In this document: piece after piece, positions 41,135 to 49,423 of the stretch
Layout of the letters: every line of letters begins with the position of its first letter
Position numbering within the stretch: the stretch's first letter is position 1
Assembly: GCF_003815715.1 (NCBI RefSeq)
Contig: NZ_CP033922.1
Location: 4,884,001-4,948,000 of the forward strand
Source: Chryseobacterium sp. G0162
GTDB taxonomy: Bacteria; Bacteroidota; Bacteroidia; Flavobacteriales; Weeksellaceae
Direction: 5' to 3'
Length of the DNA stretch: 64,000 bases
Made by a program: the position numbers and the translations under genes
Notes under the pieces: generated by a model
What the model was told of the DNA's origin: nothing
What the model saw: only the letters and a program-made list of their open reading frames with translations
Database searches by the model: none

Positions 41135-41410
41135 TTAGAGGTTTTCATTCTTTTTTGGAGTAATATGGACTACATTAGAAGCTCCCGGTTCTATAATCAG
41201 TCGGGTGCCTGCTCCTCTCTCCTGCTCACGTCCCTGAATAGCAGAACCTGTAGTCAATGTCAGTTTTCCCTGGAAAACAGGATGTGGCGGGAGTAACGAT
41301 ATCTCAATCTCCTCTTCTTCAAGCTGTATGATAATAGATGCTGCGTCAATGCTGAATCGGTTTCCATCTTTATCTATGGCAAATACCGGATAAGGTTTAG
41401 GTTCTTCCAT
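41135..41410 (-). CDS. Small acidic hypothetical protein
   Basis: A 91-aa cytoplasmic protein with no signal peptide or membrane segment and no family I recognise. It begins MEEPKPYPVFAIDKDGNRFS, has an acidic stretch (QLEEEEIEISLLPPHP), and ends in SNVVHITPKKNENL. The regular alternation of hydrophobic residues suggests a small beta-rich fold. It lies 82 bp upstream of the rhodanese-like gene on the same strand and could share its transcript. Confidence 0.6.
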   Translation of the reverse strand: MEEPKPYPVFAIDKDGNRFSIDAASIIIQLEEEEIEISLLPPHPVFQGKLTLTTGSAIQGREQERGAGTRLIIEPGASNVVHITPKKNENL

Positions 41411-41560
41411 TGTAATATGATTTTTAACAAAGATAAAACATCAAATGAATTCTCTTTTTGTAATTTAGTGGTGAAAAACAAATCATAGCCAAGCATGGGC
41501 TGTGGTTTTAGGTATTTAAGAGTACCTTTTTTGATTTAAAATAAGTTTTCTTTTTATTCT

Positions 41561-42667
41561 ATGAAGATCAATCCTCCTGAACATTGGACCAACTTTATAA
41601 AAGTTTTTACTAAAAAATTCAACGATGAGATCGTTGCTGATGTAGTCCGTGTATTCCGTACTATGGAAGATATTCAGGAACGCTATGATACCTATGAATT
41701 TGAAGAATTTATTCCCGGATATATTCCTATTGCAGACGATTCCGGAGGACAGGTTGCTGTTATATCAAAAGATGGCAGAAATACAAAAGTCTATCTGAGT
41801 TCGTATGGAACATTACAGGAAAAGTATTTTGAAGTTTTGGATCGGGATCTGATGCATTGGATGCAACGAAAATTTCCTTTTGAAAAAATACAAAATACCA
41901 TTTCAGAGGCGGATATTGAGAAAAAACAAAAAGAAAATACAATTTTAGCTCAGGCAATAGCTTCTTTTCCTCCTATTCTGCAGTTTTTGAAAGAATCTGT
42001 CATTATTGAAGGGCTTGCCTTACCGGAAAATTATGCTTCTGCGGAACATATTTATTATTTCCAGGATGGGTACCATTACAATTCGGTGGAAAATAAAGTT
42101 CTGACAGATGATGTTCCGGGAGGTTTTAAACCGGATTGGGTTGTTTTGGCTTCTAATTATTTTGCAGATCCTTTTTTTATTGATTTGAATGAAGCTAAAA
42201 ATGATTTCCCTGTATATTTCGCATATCACGGACAAGGAGATTGGAAGCCAATACAAGTAGCTGAAAGTTTAAAAGCATTTCAGAAAGTATTGAATGATAT
42301 TCAGAATTTAAGAGCTGATAAAAGAAGTTTAATTGATTATTGTAATGAAAATATAGATCTGGGAAACCCTTTATGGAAAGAAGTGTATACAAGTATTGAA
42401 GAAGAGGAAGAATATGACCCGGAGCCAATAGAAACGTATGAATTATTAGGCTCAGAAGCCAGTTTGTACATTACTGATATCGGCCCCAATAAAATGAAGG
42501 TTATTGCTGTACTGAAAAAAGAATTCGGTATCTCCGGAACCGAAGCTCTCGAACTCAGTAAAAAGCCAAAAATATTATTCAAAACCGGCTACAGCAAATG
42601 GCTTGAATATGACCGTAAGCAATTGGAAGAGCTTGGCGCCAGTGTTGAATTTGGGCCTTTTACCTAA
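41561..42667 (+). CDS. SUKH (SMI1/KNR4)-like protein with an L7/L12-like C-terminal domain
   Basis: A 368-aa cytoplasmic protein. Residues 1-105 look like an independent alpha/beta region (FEEFIPGYIPIADDSGGQVAV). Residues about 135-260 fit the SMI1/KNR4 (SUKH) pattern (FPPILQFLKESVIIEGLALP, PDWVVLASNYFADPFFIDL, VYFAYHGQGDWKPIQVA). The last ~70 residues (GPNKMKVIAVLKKEFGISGT, EALELSKKPKILFKTGY, KQLEELGASVE) resemble the ribosomal L7/L12 C-terminal domain. SUKH proteins are often immunity proteins, but no toxin gene is adjacent. Both assignments are by pattern and the function is open. Confidence 0.7.
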   Translation: MKINPPEHWTNFIKVFTKKFNDEIVADVVRVFRTMEDIQERYDTYEFEEFIPGYIPIADDSGGQVAVISKDGRNTKVYLSSYGTLQEKYFEVLDRDLMHWMQRKFPFEKIQNTISEADIEKKQKENTILAQAIASFPPILQFLKESVIIEGLALPENYASAEHIYYFQDGYHYNSVENKVLTDDVPGGFKPDWVVLASNYFADPFFIDLNEAKNDFPVYFAYHGQGDWKPIQVAESLKAFQKVLNDIQNLRADKRSLIDYCNENIDLGNPLWKEVYTSIEEEEEYDPEPIETYELLGSEASLYITDIGPNKMKVIAVLKKEFGISGTEALELSKKPKILFKTGYSKWLEYDRKQLEELGASVEFGPFT

Positions 42668-42802
42668 AACATTTTCATTGATTTCTAATCCTGTCGCTAT
42701 GTATGCTAATTTCTTATGATTTTTGAAAGTACTTTGCTTATTTAAATCCAGATATTTTATACATTTATATAAAGTATTGTGAACTAAAAAAATACCTTTA
42801 TC

Positions 42803-44464
42803 ATGGAAGAAACATTCCAGCCTGATGCGATTATTATAGGAACCGGATTGGCAGGGCTTACTGCTGCCATGGAAATCACCAATGCCGGAAAAAAAGTATT
42901 GCTTCTGGATCAGGAAACTGAACAGAACATAGGCGGACAGGCTTTCTGGTCATTCGGAGGACTTTTCCTGATTAATTCACCCCAACAACGGAGAATAGGA
43001 ATTAAAGATTCTTATGAATTGGCTTTACAGGACTGGAAAGGTACCGCAGGTTTTGATCGTGATGAAGATTACTGGCCCCGCAAATGGGCAGAAGCCTATC
43101 TGAAATTTGCAGCGGGTGAAAAGTATGAGTACATTTCTAAGTTGGGAATCAAATTGATGTTTATGGTAGGTTGGGCAGAACGTGGTGATGGATCTTCCAC
43201 CGGACACGGAAATTCTGTTCCCCGTTTTCATGTAAGCTGGGGAACAGGAACAGGTGTGGTAAAACCCTTTGTTGAGAAAGCATATAAAGCGAAAGACAAA
43301 GGATTGTTACAGATGAAATTCCGGCACAGAGTTACAGAACTGATCGTCAAAAACGGAAAAGTAGTTGGTCTGAGAGGTGATATTCTGGAAAATGATGCTC
43401 AGGAAAGAGGTGTTGCCACCAATAGAAACATTATCTCTCCATTTGAATATTCCGCAACTCATATTATCATTGCCTCAGGAGGTATAGGTGCCAATCATGA
43501 ATTGGTAAGGAAGAACTGGCCCGAAAGATTAGGTACACCTCCGGAAAATATGGTGTGTGGAGTTCCTGCTTATGTGGATGGTAAAATGATTGGTATTGCT
43601 GAAGATGCAGGAGCTGATATCATCAACCGTGACAGGATGTGGCATTATACGGAAGGACTACAAAACTGGAATCCCATCTGGCCGAATCATGGGATAAGAA
43701 TACTTCCGGGACCTTCTGCCCTATGGTTTGATGCTAAAGGAAAACGTCTTCCAGCTCCTTTCCTGCCAGGATTTGATACCTTAGGAACATTAAAATACAT
43801 TCAGGATACAGGATATTCTTATTCCTGGTTTATTCTCACACAAAAAATCATTAAAAAAGAATTTGCACTTTCTGGTTCAGAACAGAATCCGGATATTACC
43901 AATAAAGACTATTCCCTTTTTCTGAAAAGGATTTTTGGCAAAAAAGCTCCCGGTCCTGTAGAAGCCTTTAAAGAGCATGGTAAAGACTTCATTGTATCAG
44001 ATAATCTGAAAGACCTGGTGGAGAAAATGAATCAACTGGCAGGTAATCATCTTCTGAACTATGAAAAGATAAAATCCCAGATCGAAGCCAGAGACAGAGA
44101 ACTGGATAATAAATTTTCAAAGGATACACAGGTTAATTATATCAGGAGTACCAGAAGTTATTTAGGAGATAAACTTGGAAGGGTTGCTGCTCCGCATAAG
44201 ATTTTATTGCCTGAAAATGGACCTTTAATTGCAGTACGGCTTAATATTTTAACCCGAAAAACATTAGGTGGGATAAAAACCAATCTGAACGGACAGGTTT
44301 TAAAAGAAGACGATAGCCCTATTGAAGGACTTTATGCAGCAGGTGAAGTAGCAGGTTTTGGAGGTGGTGGCATGCATGGTTACCGGGCATTGGAAGGAAC
44401 ATTTTTAGGTGGATGTATTTTTTCAGGAATGAAAGCCGGAAAGTATATTGCCGGATTAAAATGA
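42803..44464 (+). CDS. FAD-binding dehydrogenase (fumarate reductase/KSTD-like)
   Basis: A 553-aa flavoprotein of the 3-ketosteroid-1-dehydrogenase/fumarate-reductase superfamily. The FAD fold is DAIIIGTGLAGLTAAMEITN at 8-27, followed by GGQAFWSFGG. The C-terminus has EGLYAAGEVAGFGGGGMHGY and LEGTFLGGCIFSGMKAG, which bind FAD. It matches the cytoplasmic KSTD-like FAD-binding dehydrogenases by length. No steroid genes are near, so the substrate is open. A gene for a short-chain dehydrogenase follows 25 bp later; the two may act on the same substrate. Upstream, TACATTTA is a poor promoter match. Confidence 0.88.
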   Translation: MEETFQPDAIIIGTGLAGLTAAMEITNAGKKVLLLDQETEQNIGGQAFWSFGGLFLINSPQQRRIGIKDSYELALQDWKGTAGFDRDEDYWPRKWAEAYLKFAAGEKYEYISKLGIKLMFMVGWAERGDGSSTGHGNSVPRFHVSWGTGTGVVKPFVEKAYKAKDKGLLQMKFRHRVTELIVKNGKVVGLRGDILENDAQERGVATNRNIISPFEYSATHIIIASGGIGANHELVRKNWPERLGTPPENMVCGVPAYVDGKMIGIAEDAGADIINRDRMWHYTEGLQNWNPIWPNHGIRILPGPSALWFDAKGKRLPAPFLPGFDTLGTLKYIQDTGYSYSWFILTQKIIKKEFALSGSEQNPDITNKDYSLFLKRIFGKKAPGPVEAFKEHGKDFIVSDNLKDLVEKMNQLAGNHLLNYEKIKSQIEARDRELDNKFSKDTQVNYIRSTRSYLGDKLGRVAAPHKILLPENGPLIAVRLNILTRKTLGGIKTNLNGQVLKEDDSPIEGLYAAGEVAGFGGGGMHGYRALEGTFLGGCIFSGMKAGKYIAGLK

Positions 44465-44489
44465 TAATTCAAATGAATAAAGACATACA

Positions 44490-45293
44490 ATGAGCAACTA
44501 TTACAATGATAAAGTAGTCTGGATTACAGGAGCTTCGTCAGGAATTGGGGAAGCTTTGGTAAAAGAATTAGTAGAGAATAGCAATGCAAAAGTGATTCTT
44601 TCTTCCAGAAGTGAAGAACAGCTCTATGAAGTGGCAGAAAGTATCGGGATTACCGTGAATCAATATGCGGTACTCCCATTAGATCTGAAGAACTATAAAG
44701 AAATGCCTGCAATAGCTGCTAAAGCCATAGCAATTTTTGGGAAAATAGATATTTTAATTAATAATGCAGGGCTATCCCAGCGTTCTTTAGCGATGGAAAC
44801 TGATATTGAAGTAGATAAACGCTTAATGGATGTTGATTTTATCGGGACAGTAGCATTAACTAAAGCGGTAGTGCCCTATATGATTCAAAATAAAGGAGGA
44901 CAGGTTGCTGTAGTTTCAAGTCTTATGGGAATTTTCGGGGCACCGATGCGAAGTGGCTATGCAGCTGCAAAACATGCTCTTCATGGGTTCTTTGATGCTT
45001 TGCGTGCAGAATTATACACTCAAAATATTTCGATAACGATTATCTGTCCGGGATTTATACAAACCAATATTTCCATTCATGCGGTAACCGGTGACGGCTC
45101 TTCACAGGGAACAATGGATGACGCAACCCATAATGGAATGCCTGTGGATATTTTTGCAAAAAAAATGCTGAATGCCATTGAAAAAAAGAAGAATCAAAAA
45201 GCCATTGGCGGCAAAGAAGTATTGGGCGTTTATCTGAAACGCTTCTTCCCAGCCCTGCTGGCAAAGATCATCCGAAAAGCAAAAGTAGTCTGA
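44490..45293 (+). CDS. Short-chain dehydrogenase/reductase (DHRS7-like)
   Basis: A 267-aa classical SDR: cofactor motif VWITGASSGIGEALVKELVE at the N-terminus, DILINNAGLSQRS at about 90, Ser in VVSSLMGIFG and the catalytic YAAAKHAL at about 158, then ICPGFIQTNIS. The substrate is not predictable. It follows the FAD dehydrogenase gene by 25 bp on the same strand, so both are on one transcript. The C-terminal stretch LKRFFPALLAKIIRKAK is basic and amphipathic and may touch the membrane. Confidence 0.9.
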   Translation: MSNYYNDKVVWITGASSGIGEALVKELVENSNAKVILSSRSEEQLYEVAESIGITVNQYAVLPLDLKNYKEMPAIAAKAIAIFGKIDILINNAGLSQRSLAMETDIEVDKRLMDVDFIGTVALTKAVVPYMIQNKGGQVAVVSSLMGIFGAPMRSGYAAAKHALHGFFDALRAELYTQNISITIICPGFIQTNISIHAVTGDGSSQGTMDDATHNGMPVDIFAKKMLNAIEKKKNQKAIGGKEVLGVYLKRFFPALLAKIIRKAKVV

Positions 45294-45471
45294 GGAAATT
45301 TATTTGAATAATAATTAATAAGGTAAGTATATACAATTTTATAATAAGATCTATTGTTTAGTGATTCTGCTGTGTCATTCTGACAAAAGAAGAATCTCAT
45401 CTATAGCTTAGATTATTCCTTCATCAGAATGAAAATTATATATAAGCATTAGAAGCCTTATATAATGCAAA

Positions 45472-45494
45472 AAACCACACAAAAAGTGTGGTTT
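45472..45494. terminator. Shared terminator between convergent genes
   Basis: AAACCACAC / GTGTGGTTT, a perfect 9-bp stem with loop AAAAA, between the SDR gene (plus) and the T9SS repeat gene (minus). On the minus strand it is followed by TTTT. The rest of the 222-bp gap shows nothing else. Confidence 0.75.
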
Positions 45495-45515
45495 CTATCA
45501 TTTTTAGTATAAATA

Positions 45516-47123
45516 TTATTCTATAATGAATTTTTTAGTTAGTTTTTGTGTCCCATTTGGGAGAGTCAAAAAGTAAACCCCTTTTTCAAGATGACTTGTA
45601 TTGATCTTTGTTCTTAATCCTTCTAATTTCTGTTGATGAACAGTTTTTCCTAACATATCTGTAATGGTAACTTCCATAGATGGTGTGAAATAATCAAGTT
45701 TTAATGTAATATGATCTTTTGCAGGATTAGGAAAAACATTTATCGTAGCTGTGACATCTTTCACAACCTCGCTAGTAGCCAATTGAATTTCCGGAGCAAG
45801 TTTTACAACCCAAACATCATCATTTCCGTTATTTACTGTTACATCGCCATTGTTTGAATTAGAGCCTCCGGCAATTATATATCCACCGTCTGTAGTTTGA
45901 ATGACAGAATTCGCACTATCAACTCCCGATCCTCCAAAGCATTTTTGCCATTGAATATTTCCTGTAGGAGTAAGTTTTACAGCCCAATAATCATAAGAAA
46001 GAGGTATTTCTCCGGTACCTGATCCTGAAGGGGGATGATATCCTGTTACCTGACCATCATTTGAAGCGGTGCTTCCCACAACCAAATACCCACCATCAGT
46101 GGCTTGAATAATAGAAGAAGCCAAGTCAGCTTTGCTTCCACCCAAAGCTTTTTGCCATTGGATGTTTCCTGTTGCATCTATTTTTACAACCCAGTAATCA
46201 GTTCCGTCATGATTTTCCGTTACATCTCCATCATTAGAAAAAGCATGACCTGCTACAATAAAACCTCCATCTGAAGTTTTTACAATAGATGTTGCTAAAT
46301 CCTGATGGGAACCACCTAAAGATTTTTTCCAATAAATCACTCCGCCATCAGAATTCAATTTTATGATCCAGTAATCTTTCCCTCCATGGTTTCCTGTTAC
46401 ATCACCATTGTTGTTTTCGGCATATCCGGCAACTACATACCCACCGTCTGTAGTTTGAACAACGGAAGTAGCTCTGTCATCTCCTGTTCCTCCTAAAGAT
46501 TTTTTCCATTGGACATTTCCATCAGAATTTATTTTTACGATCCAATAGTCTATATACCCATTATTTCCGGGTACATCACCATTATTATTTGAAGAAGAGC
46601 TTCCCACAAATAGATATCCACCATCTGTTGTTGAGATCATTTTACTGATAGCATCATAATTGGTTCCTCCAAAAGCTTTTTTCCAATAAATAACTCCGGC
46701 ATCAGAATTTAATTTTAAAGCCCATCCATCTGTAAATCCATGATTTCCTGTTATATCACCATTGTTTGATTCGGAAGTTCCGGCAACCACATATCCGCCA
46801 TCTGCCGTTTGAATGATAGAGCTTGCATAGTCGTTTCCTGTTCCTCCCAAAGATTTTTGCCATTGAAGAGTTCCTGTTGCATTTAATTTTATGAGCCAGT
46901 AATCTGAATTTCCGTGATTCCCGGTTACATTACCATTATTGGAAGCAGAAGTTGCGGAAATCATATACCCCCCATCTGCTGTTTGAATGATAGAGCTTGC
47001 ATAGTCACTTCCTGTTCCTCCTAAAGATTTTTGCCACTCTATAGCTGGAGCCTGTGCCATACTAAAGCCTGAGAAAAAGAGCCCAGCCAATACAGGCAGC
47101 GTTTTTTTGTAATTGAATTTCAT
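45516..47123 (-). CDS. T9SS-sorted protein with seven propeller-like repeats
   Basis: A 535-aa exported protein: signal peptide MKFNYKKTLPVLAGLFFSGF with cleavage near MAQA. Seven repeats of about 62 aa follow, each beginning with W(Q/K)K(S/A/C)(L/F)GG and holding an ADGGY(V/M/I) core and a DYW(L/I/V)(I/V)K(L/I) end. This is the layout of a seven-bladed propeller. The C-terminus is a type A T9SS domain (INVFPNPAKDHITLKLDYF, EVTITDMLGKTVHQ, GVYFLTLPNG, LTKKFIIE). It is related in design to the first gene of the Rhs operon. Single-gene transcript; function unknown. Confidence 0.85.
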   Translation of the reverse strand: MKFNYKKTLPVLAGLFFSGFSMAQAPAIEWQKSLGGTGSDYASSIIQTADGGYMISATSASNNGNVTGNHGNSDYWLIKLNATGTLQWQKSLGGTGNDYASSIIQTADGGYVVAGTSESNNGDITGNHGFTDGWALKLNSDAGVIYWKKAFGGTNYDAISKMISTTDGGYLFVGSSSSNNNGDVPGNNGYIDYWIVKINSDGNVQWKKSLGGTGDDRATSVVQTTDGGYVVAGYAENNNGDVTGNHGGKDYWIIKLNSDGGVIYWKKSLGGSHQDLATSIVKTSDGGFIVAGHAFSNDGDVTENHDGTDYWVVKIDATGNIQWQKALGGSKADLASSIIQATDGGYLVVGSTASNDGQVTGYHPPSGSGTGEIPLSYDYWAVKLTPTGNIQWQKCFGGSGVDSANSVIQTTDGGYIIAGGSNSNNGDVTVNNGNDDVWVVKLAPEIQLATSEVVKDVTATINVFPNPAKDHITLKLDYFTPSMEVTITDMLGKTVHQQKLEGLRTKINTSHLEKGVYFLTLPNGTQKLTKKFIIE

Positions 47124-47151
47124 GGTTTTTAGTTTATTGAATCTAGAAGCG

Positions 47152-47159
47152 CAAAAATA
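47152..47159 (-). promoter_or_regulatory. Putative promoter -7 element of the T9SS repeat gene
   Basis: TATTTTTG on the minus strand fits TAnnTTTG and sits 29 bp before the start; no TTG at the right distance upstream. Confidence 0.35.
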
Positions 47160-47312
47160 GGGTTTATCAAAGAATAAATACCGGTAATTCTATCATTTTT
47201 AGCAGGTGTTGTTAGATTTAGTTTGGCATATGAAATGATTTTTTTAAAGCCCATCAGTAAAATGTATCCGTTTTCAGGTAATATGTCTACCTGTTTTGAA
47301 AATGGGCGACTG

Positions 47313-47320
47313 TACATTTG
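47313..47320 (+). promoter_or_regulatory. Putative promoter -7 element of the hydrolase gene
   Basis: TACATTTG fits TAnnTTTG, 45 bp before the start. The closest TTG upstream is 14 bp away, shorter than usual. Confidence 0.4.
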
Positions 47321-47364
47321 TATCATAAAATAATCACAGTGTTAATCATTAAAAAACAAGTATT

Positions 47365-48288
47365 ATGATTCAATCAGTAACATTCAAAAACCTTAACTGG
47401 GACGTAGCAGCAGATCTGTATTTCCCACCTAACTTTGACGAGAATAAAAAATATGCAGCCATCATCAGTGCCCATCCGATAGGAAGCTGTAAAGAACAAA
47501 CTTCCGGAAATGTGTATGGACAAGCATTGGCAGATGCAGGATTTGTAGTATTGGCATTTGATGCTTCATTTCAGGGTGCCAGTGGCGGAGACATCCGTTT
47601 CATTGAAGATCCTACATTAAGAGTGGAAGATTTCCGCTGTGCATGTGACTATCTTGCTACCCTTCCCTATGTAGATGAAAACCGTATTGGTGTTTTGGGT
47701 ATTTGTGGTGGTGGTGGTTATGCCATCAATGCAGCAATGACAGAACGCCGTATCAAAGCTATAGGAAGCGTTACAGGGGTTAACTATGGAAGACTTTGGA
47801 GAGAAGCATTTGGAAACTGGAATCCTATTGAAGCATTGGAAAAAATTGCAGAACAGCGTACTGCAGAAGTAAGAGGTGCTGAAAGATTGGTAGGTCAGTT
47901 TTTACCACCATCTGTGGAAGCTGGAAAAGCAGCAGGAATTAAAGATATTGATGTACTGGAGGCTACAGAATATTATAAGACCTCAAGAGGAGAAAAACCT
48001 CACGGAGCCACCAGTTATTTATATTCCCGAAGCAGCGCTGCAGTGGGTTGGGATGCTTTTCATCTGGCAGAAGTCTTGTTGACACAGCCCTTGATGGTGA
48101 TTATCGGAGATAGGCCAGGAGGTTTTGGAGCCTACAGAGACGGGCTGGAAATTATGAGAAGAGCCCGATCAGAGAAAAAAGAGCTTGTTATTGCGGAAGG
48201 ATGGTCACATTATGAGCTGTATGACCAGCCGGAGCCTGTAAAAATTGCATTGGATAAATTGATTCCTTTTTATCAAGCAAATCTATAG
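47365..48288 (+). CDS. Dienelactone-hydrolase-like alpha/beta hydrolase
   Basis: A 307-aa cytoplasmic hydrolase of the alpha/beta fold. The nucleophile elbow is RIGVLGICGGGGYAINAAM at about 112, so the nucleophile is cysteine and not the usual serine, as in dienelactone hydrolases. The acid and base are probably the Asp in VIIGDRPGGFG (about 250) and the His in EGWSHYELYD (about 288). The N-terminal part has AAIISAHPIGSCKEQTSGNV (oxyanion region). The substrate is unknown; the YcjY/DUF1100-like groups act on small esters. It stands alone on the plus strand. Confidence 0.83.
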   Translation: MIQSVTFKNLNWDVAADLYFPPNFDENKKYAAIISAHPIGSCKEQTSGNVYGQALADAGFVVLAFDASFQGASGGDIRFIEDPTLRVEDFRCACDYLATLPYVDENRIGVLGICGGGGYAINAAMTERRIKAIGSVTGVNYGRLWREAFGNWNPIEALEKIAEQRTAEVRGAERLVGQFLPPSVEAGKAAGIKDIDVLEATEYYKTSRGEKPHGATSYLYSRSSAAVGWDAFHLAEVLLTQPLMVIIGDRPGGFGAYRDGLEIMRRARSEKKELVIAEGWSHYELYDQPEPVKIALDKLIPFYQANL

Positions 48289-48517
48289 TACAATTTTGGA
48301 TCAGACGCTAAAAGTTGTGCGACAGTATGTTGTATTAATTTTAAATTTAACGCAAAGTTTTTATTTAAATGGATATTGATTCTGGTGAAGCGAATGTTAT
48401 CTATCTGCTTCATCGAATCAACTCTGTTGATTCCATCTTTGCTTCTTTAAAAATATAGCATAAGTGTTCTAAAATTTTGTGTTAAAAAATCATACAGTAA
48501 TTTTTTAGTCTGAGTAT
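48289..48517. repeat. Intergenic region with small palindromes
   Basis: No gene seen. It contains GAATCAACTCTGTTGATTC (8-bp arms, about 48415-48433) and a GAAGC...GCTTC pair just before it, in the text AACGCAAAGTTTTTATTTAA. This looks like a member of an interspersed flavobacterial repeat (inference). Confidence 0.45.
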
Positions 48518-48521
48518 AAAG

Positions 48522-48546
48522 AATCGGCGGCCATAGGCCGCCGATT
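48522..48546. terminator. GC-rich terminator hairpin shared by convergent genes
   Basis: AATCGGCGGCC / GGCCGCCGATT, a perfect 11-bp stem with loop ATA, followed by TTTCTT on the plus strand and TCTTTAT on the minus strand. It lies between the hydrolase gene (plus) and the PAP2 gene (minus). Confidence 0.85.
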
Positions 48547-48604
48547 TCTTGTATCAATAATTATTGGTATTTAGGAGTGTTTAGAAAAATCTTAATGCTT
48601 TAAC

Positions 48605-49402
48605 TTAGAAATTCTTCACCAATCCTATTCCTACTATTTTATTCTGATAGAAAGGCATAACCATCGTAGAACTTGAGAGGTTTTTAGTTTTACTTTTTCC
48701 ACGCAGCATAGTATCGATCCTTGGGAAAAGCCAGTAGGCCAATTCTGTGGATAGAATTCCAAACCCAGCACCTGCAACAACATCTACCAGCCAATGTTTA
48801 TCATTCAACATTCGATATACTCCTGTAAATATAGCGAACGGATATCCGGAAAGGCTGAGCCAGAAATTGGTATCCTTATATTCTCTGAACATAAACTGAG
48901 CTGAAGAAAAAGCCGTCGCAGAATGTCCGGAGGGAAAAGAAAGTGTGTTTGATCCATCGGGCCTCTCCTCTTTGACTAGATATTTTAAAGGCATAGTAAA
49001 CGCTGCAGAAATCAGTTGTGAAGAAGCATAGATAATCGTTCGGTCTCTCAGGTTATGTTTTCCTTTTATTCCTATAGCATTCAATCCGTATACCATCACT
49101 GCAGGAGCATATTGGGTGTAATTATCCAGGTTCATTCGTGCCGGTTGATGTTCATTAATCTCTGTACGGGTAGAAAAATTAAGCTGTTTAAGCTTATCTG
49201 ATGTTAAACCCGCTACTCCATAACTGATAAACACTGCAGGAATAATCAAACTTTTATAATTCAGTTTATTGGTATGGATAGCAGACAGGCTATCTTGCTT
49301 AGGCTCAACAATAATAGTATCATTATTCTGAGCATTGATTTTGCTAATAACTGAGGTGAAAACTAGTAAATAGATCAGTAATTTTTGACAGGACCTTTTC
49401 AT
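48605..49402 (-). CDS. PAP2-family membrane phosphatase
   Basis: A 265-aa protein with a signal-like N-terminus (MKRSCQKLLIYLLVFTSVIS) and the three PAP2 motifs: KYLVKEERP (K-x6-RP) at about 148, FPSGHSATAFSS (PSGH) at about 165, and YRMLNDKHWLVDVVAGAGFG (R-x5-H-x3-D) at about 205. Such enzymes dephosphorylate undecaprenyl diphosphate or lipid A at the periplasmic face. It begins 21 bp after a TonB-dependent receptor gene. That pair, downstream of a two-component system, suggests envelope adaptation (inference). Confidence 0.9.
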   Translation of the reverse strand: MKRSCQKLLIYLLVFTSVISKINAQNNDTIIVEPKQDSLSAIHTNKLNYKSLIIPAVFISYGVAGLTSDKLKQLNFSTRTEINEHQPARMNLDNYTQYAPAVMVYGLNAIGIKGKHNLRDRTIIYASSQLISAAFTMPLKYLVKEERPDGSNTLSFPSGHSATAFSSAQFMFREYKDTNFWLSLSGYPFAIFTGVYRMLNDKHWLVDVVAGAGFGILSTELAYWLFPRIDTMLRGKSKTKNLSSSTMVMPFYQNKIVGIGLVKNF

Positions 49403-49423
49403 TTGACGTAGATTGGTTTTAAA

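Noticed and set aside
47129..47326. 65-aa minus-strand frame (MIQMYSRPFSKQ...)
   Set aside because: It lies across both putative promoters of the divergent genes and has no family resemblance; probably chance.
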